Below, piece by piece: positions 1 through 7,940 of a stretch of 64,000 nt of DNA (the first letter of the stretch is position 1; every line of letters starts with the position of its first letter). Both the position numbers and the translations under genes were made by a program. The DNA is from an uncultured Acetatifactor sp. GTDB taxonomy: Bacteria > Bacillota > Clostridia > Lachnospirales > Lachnospiraceae. The stretch spans positions 1-64,000 of the forward strand of contig CAJUTJ010000020.1 of assembly GCA_910589655.1 (NCBI GenBank), in the 5' to 3' direction. The notes beneath the pieces are model-generated. The model ran no database searches, was not told where the DNA came from, and saw only the letters and a list, made by a program, of their open reading frames with translations.

Positions 1-187
1 AAATTCGGTCAAACTACGCCAAACTGTTCTCGTATAAATTGAGGGGTGAGAGGGAGTAAAAATCGCCTCTGAAATACCCCGAAATCAGGGCTGTGGTTGT
101 CCTATTTTTTAACCACTAAAAATTGGGTGAAAATGGCTCTCGTTGTGTCAAATCAGGTCAAACTATATCAGCTTGTCTGGGTATAAG

Positions 188-221
188 AAAACCCTGGAAA
201 ACCTTGATTTTCCGGGGTTTT
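188..221 (-). terminator. Terminator after rpsI
   Basis: A 14-bp inverted repeat (188-201 paired with 208-221, one G-T wobble, 6-nt loop) is flanked by T or A tracts on both sides and lies about 30 bp past the rpsI stop. It could work in both directions. The rest of 1-187 shows no gene; it has a weak 37-bp imperfect direct repeat (1-37 and 150-186). Confidence 0.75.
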
Positions 222-252
222 TGAGCAATTTTGATACGGTTTGAACAGCCGA

Positions 253-648
253 TTATCGCTTGCTGAACTGCGGAGCGCGACGGGCCGCTTTGAGGCCGTA
301 CTTCTTTCTTTCCTTCATACGAGGATCTCGGGTGAGGAAACCTGCCTTCTTCAACACAGGTCTGTAATCTGCATCTGCCTGAAGCAGCGCTCTTGCGATG
401 CCATGCCTGATGGCACCTGCCTGACCGGTGAACCCGCCGCCATGTACATTGACAATTACATCGAACTTTTCTGTGTTCTCGGTTGCTGCCAGAGGCTGGC
501 GCACGATAACTTTAAGTGTCTCCAGTCCGAAATAATCATCCATGCTTCTCTTATTAATAGTAACATCGCCTTTACCGGGCACTAAATATACTCTTGCAAT
601 GGATTTTTTTCTTCTACCTGTACCATAATACTTTTCAGTCTTAGCCAT
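253..648 (-). CDS. rpsI: 30S ribosomal protein S9
   Basis: S9 is a small-subunit head protein whose C-terminal tail reaches the P-site tRNA. The 131-residue product has the usual family length and ends in the characteristic RRAPQFSKR tail. The GGYFTGQ-like central block (GGGFTGQAGAIRHGIARAL) is typical of S9. An AGGAGG Shine-Dalgarno precedes the ATG. It follows rplM by 21 bp, the universal rplM-rpsI pair, and closes the minus-strand ribosomal cluster. Identification is secure. Confidence 0.98.
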   Translation of the reverse strand: MAKTEKYYGTGRRKKSIARVYLVPGKGDVTINKRSMDDYFGLETLKVIVRQPLAATENTEKFDVIVNVHGGGFTGQAGAIRHGIARALLQADADYRPVLKKAGFLTRDPRMKERKKYGLKAARRAPQFSKR

Positions 649-669
649 GATTTATTTTCCTCCTATCCT

Positions 670-1098
670 TTAGAATGTCAGTACTTCAGGCTTCTGAGCC
701 GCATGAGGATGCTCAGCCCCTGTATAAACATGAAGCTTAGTGTACATCTGTCTTCCTAAAGGTCCCTTGGGAAGCATACCTTTAACAGCCATTTCAACTA
801 CTTCCGTGGGCTTCTTAGCTAACTTCTCACGCAAAGTAGTTTCCTTCATGCCGCCCACGTAATCGGAATGATGATAATAAATCTTCTGATCCATCTTCTT
901 GCCAGTAACTTTGATCTTTTCTGCATTGACAACGATTACATAATCACCGCAATCCATGTGAGGAGTGAAAATAGGCTTATTCTTTCCCCTCAAAATCTTG
1001 GCTACCTCTGAAGAAAGGCGTCCAAGAGTCATATCTGTAGCATCTACTACATACCATTTTCTAGTGATCGTAGCAGGACTTGCCATAAAAGTTTTCAT
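670..1098 (-). CDS. rplM: 50S ribosomal protein L13
   Basis: L13 is an early-assembling large-subunit protein. The 142-residue product has the usual length and contains the signature WYVVDATDMTLGRLSSEVA near the N-terminus and VVEMAVKGMLPKGPLGRQM in the second half. The ATG is preceded by AGGAAAT. A perfect consensus promoter (1282-1310) and a leader of about 175 nt lie upstream, so rplM-rpsI is a separate transcription unit rather than read-through from truA. Confidence 0.98.
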   Translation of the reverse strand: MKTFMASPATITRKWYVVDATDMTLGRLSSEVAKILRGKNKPIFTPHMDCGDYVIVVNAEKIKVTGKKMDQKIYYHHSDYVGGMKETTLREKLAKKPTEVVEMAVKGMLPKGPLGRQMYTKLHVYTGAEHPHAAQKPEVLTF

Positions 1099-1275
1099 GA
1101 TATTTCCTCCGTATTACTGTTTTCATGGGATCAATTTCAGCAGATCCATAATTGTCCGGGATCTTCCCGCTCCGCAGATGTCCGGCTGCATTACAGGCTT
1201 CCGCAAGACTTGTCTTCTCTATTTCAAACGCATTGCCGGGGCTTTGGCTTAACGTTTAAAAGCGTTATCACACAG
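1099..1275 (-). other. 5' leader of rplM-rpsI (candidate r-leader)
   Basis: About 175 nt of untranslated leader separate the predicted transcription start from the rplM ATG. Short inverted repeats are visible, for example around CGGGAAGATCCCGG. L13 leaders that regulate this operon are known in Firmicutes. I cannot match this one to the family by eye, so this is a suggestion only. Confidence 0.35.
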
Positions 1276-1281
1276 TTTTAT

Positions 1282-1310
1282 ATTATAGGATATGTTTTCT
1301 TGCGTGTCAA
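1282..1310 (-). promoter_or_regulatory. Sigma-A promoter of rplM-rpsI
   Basis: The -35 box TTGACA (1305-1310) and -10 box TATAAT (1282-1287) are both perfect consensus and separated by exactly 17 bp, reading toward rplM. Confidence 0.85.
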
Positions 1311-1339
1311 CTTCTTTTTCGGAAAAAAGCCGAAATCCT

Positions 1340-1543
1340 GTAACAGTTCTGACAGGGCACTGAACCGTTACGAGAATGCATACAAAACACGGAAAGAATG
1401 CGTTTTGACGCCCGCATGTCTCGCAAAACCGCAAAACGGCGATCTCGCCCACGGCTGTCCAAGTGTTTATTCTAATCGCTTGGATTTAATCACGCAAAGG
1501 CGCGTGAAAACGCCTCGCGGTGGCGTGGGTGCGAAAAGCACCC
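1340..1543 (+). mobile_element. Family A MITE-like repeat, copy A1
   Basis: This copy begins GTAACAGTTC and ends GTGCGAAAAGCACC, in the same module order as the other A copies: a GTAACAG terminal block, a hairpin of AAAACCGCAAAACGGCGAT type, a CAAG...CTTGG palindrome, a TCACGC...GCGTGA hairpin, and a CGCGG-GGCGTGGG end block. Its first 110 bp nearly match the reverse complement of copy A5. The right end lies 6 bp from the GH105 stop codon. No target duplication remains, so it is probably an old copy. Confidence 0.7.
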
Positions 1544-1549
1544 TTCCGT

Positions 1550-2755
1550 TCAATCCATTTTCAGCATCTCGGAATATGCCATAATAAACGGGCCGCTTCC
1601 TTTTCCTTCATCCGTCAGATAAAACTCCGGATCCTGATAATTGTCCGTATTGTCGGCAGTGGCTTTAAAATAAATATCATGCAGTCCTTCCTCGTCCAGC
1701 TTTAATTCGGTCATCGCGACAAATGCCTTGACGGCAGCTTCCTTGTAGGATTCGTCCAGCCAGCCGTTACGGACACCTTTCAAAATGGTGTATACCATCA
1801 TAGAAGTTCCGCTGACCTCCAGGCGGTTTGTGTCGGTGATTTCCCAATCCGCTACATTTGCCCACAATCCGCTTTCATCTTGATATTTCAGCACACCGTC
1901 CACAAACACCTTCAGAGCCTCTTTTCGATCCTCCAAATATTCCTCAGGCATGACCTCCATCACATCCACCATAGCCATGCCATACCAGCCCATGGCGCGG
2001 GTCCAATGATATTTACAGAGGTCGTCTGCGCTGTTGGCCGCATGCCAGTACATACCATCGGGTGCGAGCATTGTCTCCCTTACCCAGTCCAATCTTTTCT
2101 GTACGAGAGCAAGCTTTTCCGTATCTCCCGTCTCTGCCGCATAGCGGGAAATAAAAGGCTGCAGCATATAAATACCGTCCAGCCACACCTTATACTTCGG
2201 CGCCTTATCTTCTGCCCAGCCATGCCAATAATTATATCCCAGCCCCTCCTCGGTATATTCCACGGGAACAATATGGCCGGTGGTATTGGTGTAAGAGGTA
2301 TCCGTCAGATCCCGGTACAAATCGGCACAAATCTGAAGGTAATCCTCCTTCTGCTCCGATATGCCTACACGCGCCAGCAAAGCGGCAGTCTTATAGCAAT
2401 CCGCACCATGGCAGTCCACATATCCTGCCAAATTGGGAGACAGGTACTTATGCCCCTTCTCATCCGATACAATCATGGCATCCAGATACTCTTTTACATA
2501 CTCCAGATATTCGGAATTTGCCTCCGGGTCAGTCTCATAAATATCATACAGCCCTTCCATAACCACACCGTTATAATAACTCCAGTCATACAGATAAGGT
2601 TTATCTCCGGGCGTCCGCTTTTCATTGTCCCATGAAAAATATTTCTTTTCGTCCGCTACGATCTCTCCGGGCAGATTGACTGTCGAGTCAACGGTAAGAG
2701 ACTTGATATAGACCTCCGCCTTCCGTATTGCCTGCTCCATTCTCTCCTGCGTCAT
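1550..2755 (-). CDS. Glycoside hydrolase family 105/88 protein (unsaturated glucuronyl/rhamnogalacturonyl hydrolase)
   Basis: GH105 enzymes remove the 4,5-unsaturated uronic acid that polysaccharide lyases leave on pectin fragments. The alpha-barrel signatures are present: WLDGIYMLQPF holds the presumed catalytic Asp, and HWTRAMGWYGMA matches the late family motif. From the ATG at 2755 (GAGGAAA upstream) the protein is 401 residues, close to family length. The reading frame stays open to 2887, immediately behind the truA stop and in the same frame. That extra stretch is a Ser/Glu/Thr-rich linker like the spacer after a lipoprotein cysteine, but no signal peptide or lipobox precedes it. The gene may be a former lipoprotein that lost its N-terminus. 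Its place between truA and rplM is not the usual one. Confidence 0.8.
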   Translation of the reverse strand: MTQERMEQAIRKAEVYIKSLTVDSTVNLPGEIVADEKKYFSWDNEKRTPGDKPYLYDWSYYNGVVMEGLYDIYETDPEANSEYLEYVKEYLDAMIVSDEKGHKYLSPNLAGYVDCHGADCYKTAALLARVGISEQKEDYLQICADLYRDLTDTSYTNTTGHIVPVEYTEEGLGYNYWHGWAEDKAPKYKVWLDGIYMLQPFISRYAAETGDTEKLALVQKRLDWVRETMLAPDGMYWHAANSADDLCKYHWTRAMGWYGMAMVDVMEVMPEEYLEDRKEALKVFVDGVLKYQDESGLWANVADWEITDTNRLEVSGTSMMVYTILKGVRNGWLDESYKEAAVKAFVAMTELKLDEEGLHDIYFKATADNTDNYQDPEFYLTDEGKGSGPFIMAYSEMLKMD

Positions 2756-2899
2756 AATGTTTTCCTCGCTTTCCTGTGATGGTGTATTTTCCTCTCGATT
2801 CTCTCCAACCATTAAACTACCTTCAGTCCCCTCGCCTGTATCGGCCTCTGTCTGAGACGATGCCTCCGCCGCCACGCTTTCCTGCAAAGAAGCGGCCTT

Positions 2900-3640
2900 T
2901 CATTCAAAAAATTCATACCTCATCAGCATCAAGCCGTTGGCAGGCGCGGTAGGTCCCGCCGTGCTTCGATCCTTTGCCGCCAGAATATCCAATATACTTT
3001 CGGGCATTCGCTTACACTGCCCCGCTTCCAGCAATGTCCCCACAATAATTCTTACCATGTTGTAAAGGAAACCGTTCCCGCAGACTTTGATTACCAAGTC
3101 CGCGCCCTGCTCCTCCACCTGAACGGAATAAATTGTCCTTACCGTGCTTTCCACCTGCGCCCCTGTCTGACAGAAGCTTTTGAAATCATGCTCTCCCTCC
3201 AGATAAGCCGCCGCCTCCTGCATTCTCCTCACATCCAGTTCCGCGTAGGTAAAATGAGTATACAGCCTTTTTACCGGCATGGGAAATTCTCCGCGGTAAA
3301 TTCGATATTCATACGTTTTGCGGCTTTTCACATGTCTGGGATGCCAGTCCAAGGGAACCTCCTCCGATTTTTGAATGCGGATATCCTCGGGCAGCCGCTG
3401 ATTCAGGGCATAGGATATCTTCTTTCCCGGCATCTGGTGGCTGGTGTCAAAGACCGCCACGTTCCCCACCGCATGAACTCCCGCATCCGTTCTGCTGGCT
3501 CCAATCACTTCAATCGGCTCTCCTAACAGCTCCGTCAGGCATCTGTTCAACTCCGCCTCAATTGTATTACCGTTATTTTGAATCTGCCACCCATGATAAT
3601 TGGTTCCGTCATAGGCGACCACCAGTCGAACTCTCTTCAC
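2900..3640 (-). CDS. truA: tRNA pseudouridine(38-40) synthase TruA
   Basis: TruA isomerises uridines 38-40 in the tRNA anticodon arm. The N-terminal RLVVAYDGTNYHGWQ block and SRTDAGVHA with catalytic Asp (about residue 52) are clear. Starting at GTG 3640 gives 246 residues, the usual size. GGAGG sits 5 nt upstream of that GTG and belongs to the family B repeat. The frame stays open for another 49 codons through the repeat (to 3787), but that extension is not TruA sequence. It is the last gene of the ecfA1-ecfA2-ecfT-truA group, as in Bacillus subtilis. Confidence 0.95.
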   Translation of the reverse strand: MKRVRLVVAYDGTNYHGWQIQNNGNTIEAELNRCLTELLGEPIEVIGASRTDAGVHAVGNVAVFDTSHQMPGKKISYALNQRLPEDIRIQKSEEVPLDWHPRHVKSRKTYEYRIYRGEFPMPVKRLYTHFTYAELDVRRMQEAAAYLEGEHDFKSFCQTGAQVESTVRTIYSVQVEEQGADLVIKVCGNGFLYNMVRIIVGTLLEAGQCKRMPESILDILAAKDRSTAGPTAPANGLMLMRYEFFE

Positions 3641-3787
3641 ACTAACCTCCATGATTCCGCTCTGCGGAATCTTAAATTCGAATGAGAAATGCCGTATTTC
3701 AGGCATTTTCGGTGTGAGACATAAAGTTTCTCTGCGAAACAGCCTTTGCTGTGAGCAGCTAGAAACTCTTCTCACACTAACCTCCAT
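3637..3787 (-). repeat. Family B repeat, copy B1, providing the truA start region
   Basis: A 16-bp sequence, read on the minus strand as ATGGAGGTTAGTGTGA, occurs at both edges (3637-3652 and 3772-3787, pitch 135 bp). Between them lie short hairpins: TTCCGC/GCGGAA, AAATGCCG/GGCATTT, GTTTC/GAAAC and others. The first 65 bp are nearly identical to the start of copy B4 at rtcB. The 135-bp unit has no in-frame stop relative to truA, so an N-terminally extended TruA could be made from the outer copy of the start signal. Confidence 0.75.
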
Positions 3788-3794
3788 AATTCTA

Positions 3795-4598
3795 TTATAT
3801 CATCAGTCTTCCCGCCCCGATGCTCACTGCCAGATAAACAAAAATGCAGAGATACGCGGCCCTGTCACGTTTCTGATATGCCAAAGGCTTCATCTTGGTT
3901 CTGCCTTCGCCGCCGCGGTAACATCTTGCCTCCATGGCCATGGCAAGATCGTTGGCACGCCGGAATGCTGAAATGAACAAGGGCACCAGCAGCGGAACCA
4001 GCGCTTTGGCACGCTTGACCAGATTACCGCTCTCAAAATCCGCCCCTCTTGCAATCTGTGCCTTCATGATCTTATCCGTCTCTTCCAGTAATATAGGGAT
4101 AAAACGCAATGCAATTGACATCATCATGGCCACTTCATGCACCGGCACCTTAAAAATCCTCAAAGGACGCATCCCCTTTTCCATGCCGTCCGTCAGATTA
4201 TTCGGCGTGGTAGTCAGCGTCATAATTGATGAACCGATTACCAGCATCACCAGCCGCACCGCCATAGTCACCGCCGTCCGCAGCCCTTCCTTGGTGATGG
4301 TAAACTTCCAGAGAGACACCAGCGTTTCCCCCGGAGTCAGAAACAGATTAAACACCACGGTAATGAGCAGCAAAAACAAAATGGCTTTCATACCCTTCAC
4401 CATAAATTTAAAGGGCACGTGGGACAGCTTTATCACCAATGCCAGAAAAACGGCGGCAATGAAATAACCTATAAAATTACGAAAAAAGAAAAGAGAAACA
4501 ATATACAACAACGTACCCGCAAGCTTTACTCTGGGATCCAGCCTGTGAAGTATCGAATCCGTCTGATAATATTGTCCTAATGTTATATCTCTAAGCAT
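3795..4598 (-). CDS. ecfT: ECF transporter transmembrane component EcfT
   Basis: EcfT is the scaffold membrane subunit that couples the two ATPases to exchangeable substrate-binding S components for vitamins and metals. The 267-residue product has about five membrane segments and the two Ala-Arg-Gly-type coupling motifs, ARGADF and ARCYRGG, that contact the ATPases. It lies between ecfA2 and truA. Unusually, 237 bp containing a family A element separate it from ecfA2, where these genes normally nearly touch. Confidence 0.95.
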   Translation of the reverse strand: MLRDITLGQYYQTDSILHRLDPRVKLAGTLLYIVSLFFFRNFIGYFIAAVFLALVIKLSHVPFKFMVKGMKAILFLLLITVVFNLFLTPGETLVSLWKFTITKEGLRTAVTMAVRLVMLVIGSSIMTLTTTPNNLTDGMEKGMRPLRIFKVPVHEVAMMMSIALRFIPILLEETDKIMKAQIARGADFESGNLVKRAKALVPLLVPLFISAFRRANDLAMAMEARCYRGGEGRTKMKPLAYQKRDRAAYLCIFVYLAVSIGAGRLMI

Positions 4599-4620
4599 TT
4601 TCTCTTCCTATACTAAATCT

Positions 4621-4774
4621 GTTACTGTTCACTCCGCGACCAGTAACGCATGCACAGAAACCGCAAAACAGCGGTTTCGCGCAGGTTGCCCAAGCGATTA
4701 TTCTAATCGCTTGGGTTTGATCACGCAAAAAACGCGTGAAAGCGCCTCTCGGCGGCGTGGGTGTGAAAAGTAAT
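4621..4774 (+). mobile_element. Family A MITE-like repeat, copy A2, inside the ecf operon
   Basis: A 154-bp element starts GTTACTGTTCAC and ends GTGTGAAAAGTAAT (imperfect terminal inverted repeats). It is flanked by a perfect 8-bp duplication CTAAATCT (4613-4620 and 4775-4782). Inside are the hairpin AAACCGC-aaaaca-GCGGTTT, a perfect 12-bp stem CCCAAGCGATTA with a 3-nt loop (4689-4715), and a TCACGC/GCGTGA hairpin. It separates ecfA2 from ecfT. It has no coding capacity. Confidence 0.9.
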
Positions 4775-4835
4775 CTAAATCTTCCTAAACTATAATATAA
4801 AATATCCTTATCCTATCGGTCCCAAAAAAATTGCT

Positions 4836-5705
4836 CTAAAACAATTTCCCCGACGGCCGACGCTTTAGCGCCTCCGCTATCGTATCCGCCGCCTCTTCAA
4901 TGGTGGTAGCGTTGCCGTCCACAGGCAGCCCCCTCCGCTTAAGCTCCCGCAGAATATAAGTCACCTGAGGCGCTGCCAGCCCCACCTCTTCCAGCTCTTT
5001 ATAATGGCCGAAGACCCGCTTGGGGATGTCATCATACATTACACGTCCCTTGTTCATGACAATGATGCGATCCACATATTCCGCCACATCTTCCATGCTG
5101 TGAGACACCAAAAGAATGGTCATGCCAGACGACTGCTGTAATTCCTTAATCTGATGCAGAATCTCGTCCCTGCCCTTGGGATCCAATCCCGCAGTGGGCT
5201 CATCCAAAATGAGTACCTCCGGCTTCATGGCAAGCACTCCGGCAATGGCCACCCTCCGTTTCTGCCCTCCGGACAGTTCGAATGGCGACTGGTAAAACAG
5301 CTCATCGGGAAGCCCTACCTTCCGCAAGGCATCATAAGCACGCAGCTCCGCTTCTCTTTTCTCCAGTCCCAGATTCTTAGGTCCAAAACAGACATCGGAA
5401 AACACGTCTATTTCAAACAGCTGATGCTCCGGATACTGGAAGACCAGCCCCACCTTGCTCCGCAGCTTTTTCATATCGAAATCTTTTTCGTAAATATCTT
5501 CCCCGTTAAAAAAAATACGGCCGGAACCGGCTTTCACCAATCCGTTCAGGTGCTGCATCAAAGTGGATTTCCCCGATCCGGTGTGCCCGATAATTCCCAC
5601 AAACTGACCGTCGGGTATCGTCAGGCAGATATCGTCCAAAGCCTTAATGGCAAAAGGAGTATCTTCACCATAGATATAATTGACATGATCCAAAATAATT
5701 GACAT
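4836..5705 (-). CDS. ecfA2: ECF transporter ATPase EcfA2
   Basis: This is one of two ABC ATPases powering ECF-type vitamin/metal uptake. It has Walker A GHTGSGKST, signature LSGGQKRR, Walker B VLILDEPTAGLDP and the H-loop (LLVSHSMED). The length of 289 residues is typical. It follows ecfA1 by 18 bp. The C-terminal 40 residues form the ECF-specific tail. Confidence 0.95.
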   Translation of the reverse strand: MSIILDHVNYIYGEDTPFAIKALDDICLTIPDGQFVGIIGHTGSGKSTLMQHLNGLVKAGSGRIFFNGEDIYEKDFDMKKLRSKVGLVFQYPEHQLFEIDVFSDVCFGPKNLGLEKREAELRAYDALRKVGLPDELFYQSPFELSGGQKRRVAIAGVLAMKPEVLILDEPTAGLDPKGRDEILHQIKELQQSSGMTILLVSHSMEDVAEYVDRIIVMNKGRVMYDDIPKRVFGHYKELEEVGLAAPQVTYILRELKRRGLPVDGNATTIEEAADTIAEALKRRPSGKLF

Positions 5706-5723
5706 GGTTATTAAGCTCTCCCC

Positions 5724-6569
5724 TCATGACATTAAACAGTCGGCAAGTTCCTCAATGGTCAGAATTCCGTTAGGCAGTTCAATGCCGCGTTTCTGCAGTT
5801 CATGGGCAAGCAATGTTACCTGAGGCACATCCAGACGCAGTTCCTGCAGCCTTTCCACCTGAGAAAATATTTCTCTCGGCGTCCCCTCCATGGCAATTTT
5901 CCCGCTGTCCATGACAAAAACCTTATCTGCATGGATGATTTCTTCCATATAGTGAGTGATCAGTATTACCGTGACACCCTCCACCTGATTCAGCCCTCTG
6001 GCGGCACGAATCACTTCTTTACGTCCATTGGGATCCAACATGGCCGTTGGTTCGTCCAACACGATACACTTGGGATGCATGGCAAGCACTCCGGCAATGG
6101 ATACTCTCTGTTTCTGGCCTCCGGAAAGCTTATTGGGGGAATATTTGCGGTACGCGTACATGCCCACTGCCTTCAAGCTTTCCTCCACACGTTCCCAAAT
6201 TTCTTTGGTGGGAACACCCATGTTTTCCGGCCCGAAGCCTACATCCTCCTCAACCACCTGACCGATAATCTGATTATCGGGATTCTGGAACACCATTCCC
6301 GCCGTCTGCCGGATATCCCAGACTTTATTCTCCTCGGAGGTGTTCATACCGTCCACCCACACAGTGCCTTCCGTGGGTGTGAGAATGGCATTGATATGTT
6401 TTGCGAGAGTGGATTTTCCGGAACCGTTATGACCTAAAACGGCAATAAACTGCCCCTGCTCGACCTCTAAATTGACGTGATCCACTGCCGTGGTAATCCC
6501 CTCCACATTACCTTCCTCATCACGCCTGATATATTCATATACAACTTCCTGTGTCTTTAAAATGCCCAT
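5724..6569 (-). CDS. ecfA1: ECF transporter ATPase EcfA1
   Basis: This is the first gene of the ecfA1-ecfA2-ecfT-truA unit. It has Walker A GHNGSGKST, Q-loop MVFQNPDNQ, signature LSGGQKQRV and Walker B CIVLDEPTAMLDP; 281 residues. It has its own promoter (6601-6629), so the unit is not dependent on read-through from rplQ, from which it is separated by a MATE gene and a divergent peptidase gene. Confidence 0.95.
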   Translation of the reverse strand: MGILKTQEVVYEYIRRDEEGNVEGITTAVDHVNLEVEQGQFIAVLGHNGSGKSTLAKHINAILTPTEGTVWVDGMNTSEENKVWDIRQTAGMVFQNPDNQIIGQVVEEDVGFGPENMGVPTKEIWERVEESLKAVGMYAYRKYSPNKLSGGQKQRVSIAGVLAMHPKCIVLDEPTAMLDPNGRKEVIRAARGLNQVEGVTVILITHYMEEIIHADKVFVMDSGKIAMEGTPREIFSQVERLQELRLDVPQVTLLAHELQKRGIELPNGILTIEELADCLMS

Positions 6570-6600
6570 ACTATGCCGTTTCCTTTTTTACTCTGCTCCT

Positions 6601-6629
6601 ATTATAGTAAATGAAGGAGGGAATTACAA
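6601..6629 (-). promoter_or_regulatory. Sigma-A promoter of the ecf-truA unit
   Basis: The -35 box TTGTAA (6624-6629) and -10 box TATAAT (6601-6606) are 17 bp apart, reading toward ecfA1, whose start is about 30 bp away. Confidence 0.75.
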
Positions 6630-6667
6630 GTTTTCTTTTCATTCTTCCGATTGCGTGTTACATGCAT

Positions 6668-6800
6668 GTTACTGTTCACTCCGTTCACAGCACCCTATGC
6701 ACAGAAATCGCAAAACAGCGATTTCGCGCATGTCTGTCTCGGGTTTATCACGCAGAAACAGCGTGAAAACACCTCGCGGCGACAGCGAGTGAACAGCAGC
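6668..6800 (+). mobile_element. Family A MITE-like repeat, copy A3
   Basis: A 133-bp element starts GTTACTGTTCACTC and ends GAGTGAACAGCAGC, with terminal inverted repeats of about 12 of 14 bp. It is flanked by a perfect 8-bp duplication ACATGCAT (6660-6667 and 6801-6808). It carries the AAATCGC-aaaaca-GCGATTT hairpin and the TCACGC/GCGTGA hairpin but lacks the CCAAGCG palindrome. It sits between two divergent promoters. Confidence 0.9.
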
Positions 6801-6827
6801 ACATGCATAACAAAAAAATCCGCCGGA

Positions 6828-6856
6828 TTTACAAAATCCTGTCCTCATGATAAACT
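6828..6856 (+). promoter_or_regulatory. Candidate promoter of the M15 peptidase gene
   Basis: TTTACA (6828-6833), 17 bp, then TAAACT (6851-6856), reading toward the gene at 6909. The -35 is good and the -10 is moderate. Confidence 0.5.
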
Positions 6857-6908
6857 TAAATGAAATATTTCCTGCCAAAACTTACGAAACCGGAAAGGAC
6901 AATCTGAT

Positions 6909-7928
6909 ATGGATAGATCAAAATTACTAAAAATGCTGGCGACACTGAGTGCAATCGTTGTTATCGCGGGCAGCCTTACGCGCCTTATACGCGGTGATTC
7001 CATGAGCCTGTCGGAATATGCACAACGCAATCCGCCTGTCTCGCAGTCCGGAGAAAACAATTCTTCCGGTTCCGATACACTGCCTGAAACCGATGCTTCC
7101 GGCATGTCAGGAGAAAATCCTTCCGCCTCTTCGGCAGGCAATGGCTCCCCCGGCACTCTCGGCAATCCCGCAGACGGAGACCTCTCCGGCAGGCCGGCAG
7201 GCAGCGGCTCCCCCGACGGTGAAAACTTGATGACAGAAAACTTGCAAAATGAAACCTCTCTGCTTACCGGAGCCTCCTTAAACGGCACTTCCCAGCTGGA
7301 ACAACGCGTTACCCTGACGGATGATTTCTATTATGAACCGCTGTCGGATCATCTCCGCCGTTATATCACCGGAGTCTCTTATCCCGCCGTAAATACGGAA
7401 GAAGAGGCCGCATTGCCGGCTGTCAGCTATGACGATTTACGCTATGTTCATGTACTGCATTACGACTTTGACGGAAATCCTGCAGAGGGAGAGCTTATTT
7501 GCAATGAATACATTGCACAAGATCTCGTGGAGATTTTCTACGAGCTTTATTATAACGAATATCAGATTGAACGAATGGTGTTGATTGACGAATACGACGG
7601 CGATGATACCGCTTCCATGGAAGACAACAATACCTCCTGCTTCAATTATCGGGTAGTGGAAGGCAGCGAAAGCCTCTCCAAACATGCTTACGGACTCGCC
7701 ATTGACATCAATCCCTTTTACAATCCTTATGTCACCTATGAGAGAGACGGCACCGAAAAGGTTTCTCCCGCTGCCGCCTTGGGATATGCGGATCGCTCCG
7801 TAAACTTTCCGTACAAGATAGACGAGGAAGATCTCTGCTGTCGTCTTTTCAAGGAGCACGGCTTTATATGGGGCGGTAACTGGAACAGCCTGAAGGATTA
7901 CCAGCACTTCCAGAAAACCCCAAAATAA
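6909..7928 (+). CDS. Membrane-anchored M15 family peptidase (VanY/CwlK-like cell-wall peptidase)
   Basis: The 339-residue protein begins with a signal anchor (about residues 8-27), followed by a Ser/Gly/Pro-rich linker to about residue 130 that should span the wall. The C-terminal M15 domain has SKHAYGLAIDIN, giving the His and Asp zinc ligands, and WGGNWNSLKDYQHFQ, giving the last His. Such enzymes hydrolyse bonds in the peptidoglycan stem peptide as D,D-carboxypeptidase or L,D-endopeptidase; the exact bond cannot be read here. GGAAAGGA precedes the ATG. It is the only plus-strand gene in the first 32 kb and converges with the MATE gene, leaving 12 bp between them. Confidence 0.85.
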   Translation: MDRSKLLKMLATLSAIVVIAGSLTRLIRGDSMSLSEYAQRNPPVSQSGENNSSGSDTLPETDASGMSGENPSASSAGNGSPGTLGNPADGDLSGRPAGSGSPDGENLMTENLQNETSLLTGASLNGTSQLEQRVTLTDDFYYEPLSDHLRRYITGVSYPAVNTEEEAALPAVSYDDLRYVHVLHYDFDGNPAEGELICNEYIAQDLVEIFYELYYNEYQIERMVLIDEYDGDDTASMEDNNTSCFNYRVVEGSESLSKHAYGLAIDINPFYNPYVTYERDGTEKVSPAAALGYADRSVNFPYKIDEEDLCCRLFKEHGFIWGGNWNSLKDYQHFQKTPK

Positions 7929-7940
7929 TTCTGCCCCTAT

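Noticed and set aside
1..186. A 37-bp imperfect direct repeat (1-37 and 150-186) next to the 3' end of rpsI, possibly arm sites of an integrated element
   Set aside because: Identity is only about two thirds, no integrase or duplicated rpsI end is visible, and the other side of the junction is outside the window.
1880..2635. 251-codon plus-strand frame
   Set aside because: Antisense shadow of the GH105 gene with no start signal.
3641..3787. N-terminal extension of TruA
   Set aside because: The extension is the family B repeat; normal TruA begins at GTG 3640. Alternative translation is noted as a finding rather than as the gene start.
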